A stretch of 6,495 nt of DNA, taken from assembly GCF_018854495.1 (NCBI RefSeq), contig NZ_JABBDR010000087.1:1-6495 (forward strand). Reading direction: 5' to 3'. Under the pieces are notes generated by a model. The model worked only from the letters and a program-made list of their open reading frames with translations. It had not been told where the DNA came from and made no database searches. Positions 1-5,329 of the stretch are shown piece by piece; position 1 is the stretch's first letter; each line of letters opens with the position of its first letter. Origin of the DNA: Acidithiobacillus ferruginosus (GTDB lineage Bacteria; Pseudomonadota; Gammaproteobacteria; Acidithiobacillales; Acidithiobacillaceae). The position numbers and the translations under genes are program-made.

Positions 1-1
1 C

Positions 2-808
2 CAGATACCCGCCAATGCGTCCTGCTACTGCCAGGTGGGCGCCACGACGCCGACCTGTGTACAGAATGCGGCAAGCACTTGCCAGTCCATCCTACCCGCA
101 GAAGAATCCCGGCTGGGTCCGAATGCCAAGTATTATGACTGCACCTGTCCGACCGGGGCGAGCACCCCGTCCTGTCCCAGCTATTACAGCTTGTGCCAGG
201 ACAACCTTCAGTATTACCAGAACACCACGAATCAGTGTTCATGCGCGAATCCTTCGACAACGGCGGTACCCACATGCGTCAGCGATTATTCTGCCTGTGA
301 GAAGAATGCGGCGCAGTATGAAAACAGCAATACCACCTGTTCATGTTCGCAGACCAGCACGGCGCCGAATTGCTGTACGAGCACTACGACGCAACAGTGC
401 TCGACGACACAGCAATGTCATACGGTGACAAACTGCACTGGGCTTTCTATCGTTGATGGTAACGGGGGGTGGGGATATTGCCAGGCCCCAGGTGGCAATT
501 GGTATCTTGGCGGTGGGGAGTGGTGGGGCGGTCCATGCCCTGCCGGTGACAATATGCTCGACTGCCCTTCGGAGTATTTAGGACCCAATCAAATAAACAT
601 TTCTCCCGGGTGGTGTTACGAATTTAGTTGGCCTGGTAATGCGTCGGCCACATTGAACGACGGGGCGGTCGGGTGGTGTAGCGGTGGAAACCATAGTGCG
701 TGTGGATATGCTGCTGTGGCCCAGAATACTTGCTCTACATATCAATCTTGCAGTCCGGTTACCACCTGCACACCCGTCACCACCCAATCCTGCGTCACGG
801 AGCCCTGA
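2..808 (+). CDS. Cys-rich modular protein, C-terminal part (5' truncated by window edge)
   Basis: The frame is open from the first full codon, so the true start lies upstream. A GTG at 35 is only an internal codon of a Cys-rich module. The visible 268 residues contain 29 cysteines. The first half is a tandem array of modules of about 32-39 residues, each opening with C-x-C (CYC, CTC, CSC, CSC) and followed by two further cysteines. The second half is rich in Gly, Trp and Asn (about nt 450-720). It is flanked on both sides by a C-S-T-x-Q-x-C-x-x-V-T-x-C motif (nt 398-436 and 731-769). No membrane segment is visible. This density of paired cysteines is typical of exported, disulfide-bonded proteins; TraN-like mating-pair proteins or surface adhesins are possible analogues, but I do not recognise the family. 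Its stop overlaps the start of the next exported protein (TGATG), which implies joint expression. The reading frame is secure; the function is not. Confidence 0.85.
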   Translation, partial: QIPANASCYCQVGATTPTCVQNAASTCQSILPAEESRLGPNAKYYDCTCPTGASTPSCPSYYSLCQDNLQYYQNTTNQCSCANPSTTAVPTCVSDYSACEKNAAQYENSNTTCSCSQTSTAPNCCTSTTTQQCSTTQQCHTVTNCTGLSIVDGNGGWGYCQAPGGNWYLGGGEWWGGPCPAGDNMLDCPSEYLGPNQINISPGWCYEFSWPGNASATLNDGAVGWCSGGNHSACGYAAVAQNTCSTYQSCSPVTTCTPVTTQSCVTEP

Positions 809-2058
809 TGAAACTCCGCGCCGCCATCCTCCTCGCACTTTTTTCCGGCTCGGCCCAGGCCGCCTCCGTGTATGGCATCGCCCAGAACGATCTCCAGATG
901 AACACGCTGGGAACGCCGTACATCCATTCGAGACATACGGGCCTGATGCCCTACTGGGGGCCATGCGAACGGTGTACGACACAAATGGTGTCCGAGCCTG
1001 CCTGTACAGTGGGTTCGCAGCCACAGACGTTGGCAACATGGACCAACAGCGGCAACAGTTCTTGCGGAGGATACGAGAGCGACACGTTCACTGCGACGAC
1101 GCAGTGTTCCCTCTCTGGCGTGGTGCAGCTTGTCATCACCAATAACAGCTACAACCCGGCGGATACCACGGGGAAGGTAAACTACGGCATCAATATTCCG
1201 TTGACTGTTCCGAATGGCGGCAATTACGGCACGCAGCTCAACATGAATGATGTGTTCGGCGGTAATAACTGCTCTCAGAATTTCGATTGGTACCCGTCGT
1301 TCGGTATTACCGGAGAAGATGTGAATGGCACCTTCAACGGCACCATCACCTTCGGTAATTATCTCTCGCCATCGCAGTACGCCCAGAGTCCGACGTTCCC
1401 TGTGGTATTCCAGAATTACAAACTGGTATCGGTGCGGACCTGCAAGCAATATGCGCCCACGTCCACCGAATGCCAGACGCCACCCCCAGCATCCCAACTG
1501 AATCAGTCCTCCTACGCCTGGGCTTGCAATACGGCGGAAAATGGCTGGCAGAGTGCAGTATGTACGAACAGCGCCGTAGCCAGCTCCGGGGCGCAGTGGA
1601 TATTCGGAGCAAACGACGGCATCACCGGCACCGCGCAGGCCGGATATTCGGTCATGCAGGCGCAATATGCCAATCCCACAAATGTTGCCATGCCCGCCAC
1701 GCTTACTTTCGCCGCCGACAACTATGGCTGGGTGTGGATCAACGGTCAGCAGGTGGGGTTTACAAACACCTTCAGCACACTGACGACAATCAGTATTACG
1801 CTGCCACCGGGCACCGACACGGTGGATTTCATGGTCATGAACACGCCCAACTCACCCCAGAGCAATCCTACGCAGTTTGAAAATCCTGCAGCGGGGATAC
1901 TGGCTATAACCAACGGCTCCGGCCAGACAATTTTATCCACTAACGACACGGATTGGACCGTTATCGACAATCCGCCGGCGACTCCCAATCCCACACCGCA
2001 AAGCCTGATCTCGGGAACAGGTTACACCCCGCAAAACTGCGCCGCAGGAGGATGCTGA
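808..2058 (+). CDS. Sec-exported protein with C-terminal beta-sandwich-like domain
   Basis: This gene encodes 416 residues. I chose the ATG at 808 because it overlaps the upstream stop (TGATG), has GGAG five bases before it, and begins a textbook signal peptide: MKLR, a hydrophobic stretch, then AQA before A19, so cleavage is expected after A18. The upstream in-frame ATG at 700 would bury this signal and is rejected. The mature part is rich in Asn, Thr, Ser and Gly, with scattered cysteines up to a C-terminal Cys (ending AAGGC). Residues about 262-385 look like a jelly-roll, carbohydrate-binding-like domain: a strand ending in ADNYGWVWINGQQVG, then a GTDTVDFMVMN strand and a PAAGILAI strand. 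That pattern is common in ligand-binding beta-sandwiches of adhesins. Fold assignment is by eye. A periplasmic or surface protein acting with the Cys-rich upstream product is the best inference; no enzyme motif is visible. Confidence 0.9.
   Translation: MKLRAAILLALFSGSAQAASVYGIAQNDLQMNTLGTPYIHSRHTGLMPYWGPCERCTTQMVSEPACTVGSQPQTLATWTNSGNSSCGGYESDTFTATTQCSLSGVVQLVITNNSYNPADTTGKVNYGINIPLTVPNGGNYGTQLNMNDVFGGNNCSQNFDWYPSFGITGEDVNGTFNGTITFGNYLSPSQYAQSPTFPVVFQNYKLVSVRTCKQYAPTSTECQTPPPASQLNQSSYAWACNTAENGWQSAVCTNSAVASSGAQWIFGANDGITGTAQAGYSVMQAQYANPTNVAMPATLTFAADNYGWVWINGQQVGFTNTFSTLTTISITLPPGTDTVDFMVMNTPNSPQSNPTQFENPAAGILAITNGSGQTILSTNDTDWTVIDNPPATPNPTPQSLISGTGYTPQNCAAGGC
2046..2051 (+). promoter_or_regulatory. 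Consensus Shine-Dalgarno for the gene starting at 2058
   Basis: AGGAGG lies six bases before the ATG at 2058, inside the end of the preceding gene. It supports 2058, rather than the ATG at 2087 in another frame, as the start of translation. This matters for reading the frameshifted gene that follows. Confidence 0.75.
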
Positions 2059-2222
2059 TGGAAACTGATACTATCGACGCTCATAAATGGATAAGGTCTC
2101 TGCGCCTGGAATATTGGCACGTCGCTGTGTTGCGAAAACTTCGTGTCGGAGAGCAATTCTGGATCGGATATTTCGATGGTACGGGTGTGGTGGCCTTGAC
2201 GGACACTGCGAGGCGTACATAG
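2058..2222 (+). CDS. N-terminal piece of a probably frameshifted hypothetical protein
   Basis: This 54-codon frame starts at an ATG overlapping the upstream stop (TGATG) with a consensus AGGAGG six bases away, so it is almost certainly the translated entry point. The peptide reads like an ordinary soluble protein (for example LRLEYWHVAVLRKL and GEQFWIGYFDGTG) until about residue 45. It then turns into a short Thr/Arg tail and stops at TAG 2220-2222. The frame that continues as plausible protein is the -1 frame (2087-2611). Adding one base in the G/T-rich stretch 2183-2196 would read ...FDGTGVVGLDGH... and give one protein of about 184 residues. I see no classical slippery heptamer with a following pseudoknot, so a real indel or a sequencing error is more likely than programmed frameshifting. 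A genuine 54-residue protein remains possible. The family is not recognised. Confidence 0.55.
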   Translation: METDTIDAHKWIRSLRLEYWHVAVLRKLRVGEQFWIGYFDGTGVVALTDTARRT

Positions 2223-2611
2223 AGCGCGTTACCGGCGGCTATTCCTTTGAGGGCGTGTGGACATTGCCGTGGGGCAAGGCCACGCGCTGCCATATCCTGA
2301 CATATGGGCGATTTCAGTTGTTCAAGGGGAATAGGATTTCCTTTTGCGATGAGGATTCCAGGGGGTCAGAAAAATCGTTCAGAACCATTTGTCGGTATGT
2401 GGCGTTTATCAACCGCCACGCCAAGGAATATGGCATTTCCCCCATCTGGCTCGGCCATCCGTATCATTGCCACGCGCTTTGGCGGGGAATGGCGGTCGGC
2501 AAGGATGGATTCACCCGCGACGGGGTTGCGGGGCCGGAGCCAAAGGGCCTAAGCGCCATCGTGGATACAGCCATCGCGCTGGGAGTGCTGGAGGACGAAG
2601 ATGCTGCATAA
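2087..2611 (+). CDS. C-terminal piece of the same hypothetical protein (start uncertain)
   Basis: As an independent ORF this is 174 residues from the ATG at 2087, but that start has no good ribosome site. The first 35 or so residues (Arg/Cys/Ser-rich, such as GILARRCVAKTSCRR) look like the shadow of the better frame at 2058. From about nt 2190 the sequence looks genuinely coding: GLDGHCEAYIERVTGG, then EGVWTLPWGKATRCHILTYG, RYVAFINRHAKEYGISPIW, a His-rich HPYHCHALW and an acidic end LGVLEDEDAA. No membrane segment or known catalytic motif is apparent, and I do not recognise the family. It overlaps the next gene's start by 11 bases (2601-2611). I favour reading it as the main body of a gene that starts at 2058 and is broken by a one-base shift. 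If the shift is a sequencing error, the intact product is a soluble protein of about 184 residues in this operon. Confidence 0.55.
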   Translation: MDKVSAPGILARRCVAKTSCRRAILDRIFRWYGCGGLDGHCEAYIERVTGGYSFEGVWTLPWGKATRCHILTYGRFQLFKGNRISFCDEDSRGSEKSFRTICRYVAFINRHAKEYGISPIWLGHPYHCHALWRGMAVGKDGFTRDGVAGPEPKGLSAIVDTAIALGVLEDEDAA

Positions 2612-3113
2612 ATATCGTAATCCCATCGAAGCAGCCTGCCTTATCGCCCGCAGCAAGCTGTATGCCGGGATAGGAGGAATTCCTCTGGATAAGTGCAGGG
2701 TGAACAACGATGCACTAAGGGCCATCGAACGCTTGGCCGAAGTGTTCCCAGACCGGGACATGGCTTCTGAATTGTCGATGCCACCGAAGCACCGGATGGA
2801 GTTCGAGCGCGCCCGCAAATCCATTGTGGAAAAAGAACAGCAGCGCAGACGCCTGGCCACGGATCCTGACCTGATTATCGGGACCTTGAGGCAAGAGGTC
2901 GGCGGCTGTGGTCAGTATTACGAACTGTGGCTGCCCCGGATGATGCGGGCCATATCGAGTCATATACGGAAGTATTCTGTGGACAAGGCCGTGGCCGCGG
3001 TTCTTTGGGCTATCGTGGACTGCGCTGCCGACGGCCCCACGGACAAGGACTGGAACGAGGCTTGCGAGATGGAAAGCGAGGTTTGGGCGGAAATCCGGGA
3101 AGCGATGGAATGA
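2601..3113 (+). CDS. Hypothetical soluble protein, mostly helical
   Basis: The gene encodes 170 residues. The ATG at 2601 has GGAGG six bases upstream (2590-2594) and overlaps the preceding frame by 11 bases. The product looks alpha-helical and soluble. It has an N-terminal region with PIEAACLIARSKLYAG, a charged helical stretch at about residues 62-90 (KHRMEFERARKSIVEKEQQRRR), and a C-terminal half with ELWLPRMMRAISSHIRKY and an acidic helix (DWNEACEMESEVWAEIREAME). There is no signal peptide, membrane segment or recognised enzyme motif. Its stop overlaps the next start as ATGA (3110-3113), linking it to the membrane-protein block. The basic central helix followed by an acidic tail could suit a nucleic-acid or protein partner, but this is only an impression; the family is unknown. 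Confidence 0.8.
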   Translation: MLHKYRNPIEAACLIARSKLYAGIGGIPLDKCRVNNDALRAIERLAEVFPDRDMASELSMPPKHRMEFERARKSIVEKEQQRRRLATDPDLIIGTLRQEVGGCGQYYELWLPRMMRAISSHIRKYSVDKAVAAVLWAIVDCAADGPTDKDWNEACEMESEVWAEIREAME

Positions 3114-3643
3114 CCGAAGAACAGAAACTCGACATCATAGTCAGCGCCCGGCTTTTCTGGCGGTATTTCTGGCGAATGACTCTGTTCACCATTTTCGGCA
3201 TGATCGTGCTTGGCGGCGCTTCACATTGGTGGATCACAAAGAATCATTATACGGGAATGCACGCGCACAACGTGGCCGAGTGGTTCACGCTGGTCTTTCT
3301 GCTTTTGCTGCTGATATACGGCATCGGCATTTGGGCTGGGCGACTGGTTACTCGGCCCATGACGGTGCATGGTGAACGCATTACGGTGACGGTCGTGCGA
3401 AAGAATGGCCATCCCGTACACCCATTGACCAAGGCGCTGGCCTGCTGGTGGGGCTTTAATTGGCGCAACAGCCTGATCTTCGTAGGGGGAACCGCACTGC
3501 TCGGGGCCGTCACAAAAAACCCCGATGTCCTGGTGATTGGTTATCTTCTGTTGGTCGTCCTGGGCGGCGTTGGATCAATGTGGTGGTGGATTTTTCATCC
3601 ACTGGGGAATATTCACCTGGTACTACAAAAGGATTCCACATGA
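3110..3643 (+). CDS. Putative four-helix membrane protein
   Basis: The gene encodes 177 residues from the ATG at 3110, which overlaps the upstream stop (ATGA) and follows a GGGAAG-type ribosome site. The longer in-frame start at 2927 would lie wholly inside the previous gene and is rejected. Four hydrophobic segments are visible: about residues 24-42, 58-77 (containing a run of five Leu), 121-135 and 139-162 (ending in three Trp). They are separated by a polar loop at about 78-118 that carries basic residues and His (VHGERITVTVVRKNGHPVHP). Trp and aromatic residues cluster at the helix borders. No transporter, kinase or channel signature is recognised. Its stop overlaps the start of another membrane protein (ATGA 3640-3643), so it opens a block of four consecutive membrane genes. 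It may be part of a membrane complex with them; the role is unknown. Confidence 0.82.
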   Translation: MTEEQKLDIIVSARLFWRYFWRMTLFTIFGMIVLGGASHWWITKNHYTGMHAHNVAEWFTLVFLLLLLIYGIGIWAGRLVTRPMTVHGERITVTVVRKNGHPVHPLTKALACWWGFNWRNSLIFVGGTALLGAVTKNPDVLVIGYLLLVVLGGVGSMWWWIFHPLGNIHLVLQKDST

Positions 3644-3984
3644 GCATCTTGCGCTTCCTGAAAGGCGTCATCCTACACGGATTTCTGTACAGTATCGCGG
3701 CAGGTGTCCTGGCATGGATGCTCATATTTGGTATTGCCGTTTACCGTTACCATTACCTCGGGCACACGCCGGATCATATCCTCTGGCTGACACCGCACAT
3801 GATGTCTTGGCCGAAAGCGCTGGATAAGGCCGCTTATATCGCCAGCGTTGCGGCCATCATCACCGTTGCTACGGGTCTGGCCCTGACCGTGCTCTTTAAC
3901 ATCATTAGTGGGCTGGTGATGTTGGTTGCCATCGCTATTTTTAAGACCCGGCATCACGAGACGCTGGGCCAACATATGAAGTAG
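3640..3984 (+). CDS. Small membrane protein, paralogue-like to the gene at 4224
   Basis: The gene encodes 114 residues. The ATG at 3640 overlaps the previous stop (ATGA) and has AAGGA six bases upstream; the longer frame from 3460 is a shadow of the preceding gene. One hydrophobic segment lies at about residues 15-35. A long hydrophobic region at about 66-103, probably two helices, is followed by a basic/His tail (KTRHHETLGQHMK). Several positions match the product of 4224-4550 in the same order: G14, L16, Y17, W26 and Y35 correspond there to G25, L27, Y28, W37 and Y46. Then ALD at 60-62 matches ALE at 59-61, and V70, A72, T78, L80 and L82 match with an offset of one. This suggests an old tandem duplication. 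Function is not recognised; inner-membrane location is likely. Confidence 0.8.
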   Translation: MSILRFLKGVILHGFLYSIAAGVLAWMLIFGIAVYRYHYLGHTPDHILWLTPHMMSWPKALDKAAYIASVAAIITVATGLALTVLFNIISGLVMLVAIAIFKTRHHETLGQHMK

Positions 3985-3994
3985 TTATAGGTAT

Positions 3995-4000
3995 AGGAGG
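3995..4000 (+). promoter_or_regulatory. Consensus Shine-Dalgarno for the 69-residue membrane gene
   Basis: AGGAGG ends four bases before the ATG at 4005, in a 20-base gap. This gap and the one at 4215-4223 are the only true intergenic spaces in the plus-strand train. The site supports the short gene as really translated. Confidence 0.7.
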
Positions 4001-4004
4001 CGTC

Positions 4005-4214
4005 ATGTTCTGGTTTCTGGCGGTAATTGGTATCCCGATCCTGGTGGTTTTGATGCTGTTCTTCTCGGCGGCTGAGGATTTCTGGTCGATCATCACCTTC
4101 AGGATCGACTTCTCCCGACTTGTCAGCGATCTTCTCCATGTTTTGTTTATCATCGGCGTTGGTATCGTGGCGGAACTATTCAGCGTATTCATGCTGATTA
4201 AGGATATCCTTTAA
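4005..4214 (+). CDS. Small two-helix membrane protein
   Basis: The gene encodes 69 residues, with a consensus AGGAGG four bases before the ATG. Nearly the whole chain is hydrophobic. A first segment lies at about residues 3-20 (ending LMLFF). A short polar, acidic stretch follows (SAAEDFW, then FRIDFSR), then a second segment at about 43-64. The C-terminus is KDIL. Small proteins of this kind are often accessory subunits of membrane complexes, but no family is recognised. It lies between two genes that look like paralogues of each other (3640 and 4224). Its stop codon TAA (4212-4214) overlaps the ribosome site AAGGA of the next gene, so the two are likely translated in tandem. Confidence 0.72.
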   Translation: MFWFLAVIGIPILVVLMLFFSAAEDFWSIITFRIDFSRLVSDLLHVLFIIGVGIVAELFSVFMLIKDIL

Positions 4215-4223
4215 GGACCGAAA

Positions 4224-4550
4224 ATGCGTAATAAACCTATCCTTGCAGGAACTAGAATGCTGACCGCGCACGCCATCAAGGCGTTCGTGTTGCGCGGGGC
4301 GTTATATACCATGTTCATGGCAACGCTGGTGTGGTTTTTTGTGTTTGTTGCGGGGATATATCACTGTTTCAGCGTTGAGCACCTGGCTTGGGATACGGCG
4401 CTGGAAATTTCAGCGCGGCTCTCCGGCGTTGTGGCTCTGGTGATCGCGGTAACCGCGTTGACATTGATGTATGCTGTAACCGGGGCGGCGCTGGGGTTTT
4501 CATGGATCACCGGCAAATTCAAACAAAAAGAACAGGGGGCGAATAGGTGA
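4224..4550 (+). CDS. Small membrane protein, paralogue-like to the gene at 3640
   Basis: The gene encodes 108 residues. The ATG at 4224 has AAGGA six bases upstream. The N-terminus is polar and basic (MRNKPILAGTR). A hydrophobic segment with aromatic residues follows at about residues 26-46 (ending FVAGIY), then a short amphipathic stretch around DTALEISARLSG. A second hydrophobic region at about 66-96 comes next, and then a basic tail KFKQKEQGANR. The order of conserved residues matches the 114-residue protein at 3640, which suggests duplication and divergence. The orientation is likely cytoplasmic tails at both ends, given the basic ends. The stop overlaps the next start as GTGA (4547-4550), so this membrane block is translationally tied to the nuclease-like pair that follows. 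Function is unknown. Confidence 0.8.
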   Translation: MRNKPILAGTRMLTAHAIKAFVLRGALYTMFMATLVWFFVFVAGIYHCFSVEHLAWDTALEISARLSGVVALVIAVTALTLMYAVTGAALGFSWITGKFKQKEQGANR

Positions 4551-5329
4551 GCAATATCATAAAAATATCCCCAGGACAAGGGCGGGGTGAAACCTTCGAG
4601 CACGTTACGCGACTTGCTGCGGACTGGATCTACCGCTTCGGTTATACCTCACGGGACATCATCGAGAACCATCTTTTTCCAACTGCGCATACCAAGGGCC
4701 TGGTGCGCGCCCTCTTCGCAAAGGGCTGGGCCACCGAGATTCCGTGCTTTTGCGGGGATCCGACGAAGCGGGATCAGCCTAAGACCGTCATCGTTCTGAC
4801 ACCGCTGGGCGTTGCGCAGTTCCGGGATGAATACGATACGGTCTGGGAATACCCGGAGGTGGCGTGGACGCGCTGTGACCTGGTGCGCTGCGACGACCTG
4901 CTCTATGTGCAGCAGGCTACGGCGAATAACCTGCGGATCGGCTCCATAGATCAGTTCTGGACGCCACGGATGATACTCGGGGTCGGCCCCGAGTATCCGC
5001 TTCCCGACGCCGAATGGCTGACTCGAACGGGGGAACGCTTATCCGTGGACGCGGACACTGGATGCTCTTATCCGTGGCGGCATCAACTGTGCCTCAATCT
5101 GAGCATTCGCATGGGTACCGATCACCCGATCTATAACCGTGCCGCACTCCTATCGACGCAGTACGAAATCGTGGAGGATTACCATGAGCGACTGAAGGCC
5201 GGGAAGAAATTGCCCATTTGGGCCGATGAGCCAGAGGATTTCGTCCCCCTCGCAGAAGTTGAGGTGCCAGATCTGTCGCGCAAGATGGTGGTGTTCCTGG
5301 CGGAAAGCGGGCGGGAGATCCTGTTGTGA
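4547..5329 (+). CDS. Protein with N-terminal winged-helix-like region and possible degenerate nuclease-fold core
   Basis: The gene encodes 260 residues. The start is GTG 4547, overlapping the previous stop (GTGA), with AGGGGG seven bases upstream. Residues about 20-100 resemble a winged helix-turn-helix: RLAADWIYRFGYTSRDIIENH, then GLVRALFAKGWATEI, and a wing ending VIVLTPLGVAQF. Residues about 105-230 follow the layout I associate with replication-relaxation or mobilisation proteins of mobile elements: DLLYVQQATANNLRIGSI, an Arg in WTPRMI, then PD (153-154, LPDAEW), and an acidic strand VDADTG (167-172). The core could be a PD-(D/E)XK-type fold, but the usual ExK or ExE is not clear (VDAD instead), so catalysis is doubtful. 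A DNA-binding role in plasmid or ICE maintenance or transfer is the best inference; a MobC/MobI-like accessory factor or a transcription regulator are alternatives. It is coupled to the NERD protein by GTGA (5326-5329) and contains a perfect hairpin at 4972-4997. Confidence 0.82.
   Translation: MSNIIKISPGQGRGETFEHVTRLAADWIYRFGYTSRDIIENHLFPTAHTKGLVRALFAKGWATEIPCFCGDPTKRDQPKTVIVLTPLGVAQFRDEYDTVWEYPEVAWTRCDLVRCDDLLYVQQATANNLRIGSIDQFWTPRMILGVGPEYPLPDAEWLTRTGERLSVDADTGCSYPWRHQLCLNLSIRMGTDHPIYNRAALLSTQYEIVEDYHERLKAGKKLPIWADEPEDFVPLAEVEVPDLSRKMVVFLAESGREILL
4972..4997. repeat. Perfect 11-bp inverted repeat with 4-base loop, inside coding sequence
   Basis: GATACTCGGGG (4972-4982), loop TCGG (4983-4986), CCCCGAGTATC (4987-4997). 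All 11 pairs are Watson-Crick. It lies in the middle of the gene at 4547 and encodes I-L-G-V-G-P-E-Y. No T-run follows, so it is not a typical intrinsic terminator. Confidence 0.85.

Noticed and set aside
700..807. Longer in-frame start at 700 for the exported protein
   Set aside because: It would put the clear signal peptide (from M at 808) internal, and it lies inside the preceding Cys-rich gene; 808 has a ribosome site and the TGATG overlap.
742..1665. 307-codon minus-strand open frame
   Set aside because: It is antisense to two well-supported genes. The product is Arg/Gly-rich with no ribosome site or motif, typical of a shadow frame in GC-rich coding DNA.
2108..2140. Programmed -1 frameshift site at the A-run in GCGAAAACTT
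   Set aside because: Slippage would pair the P-site and A-site tRNAs poorly, and the protein-quality switch is 50 bases later; no downstream structure is evident.
2927..3109. Longer start at 2927 for the four-helix membrane protein
   Set aside because: The extra residues are a Gly/Arg-rich shadow of the gene at 2601; 3110 has the ATGA overlap and a ribosome site.
3460..3639. Longer start at 3460 for the 114-residue membrane protein
   Set aside because: It is wholly contained in the preceding membrane gene, with an implausible Arg-rich N-terminus.
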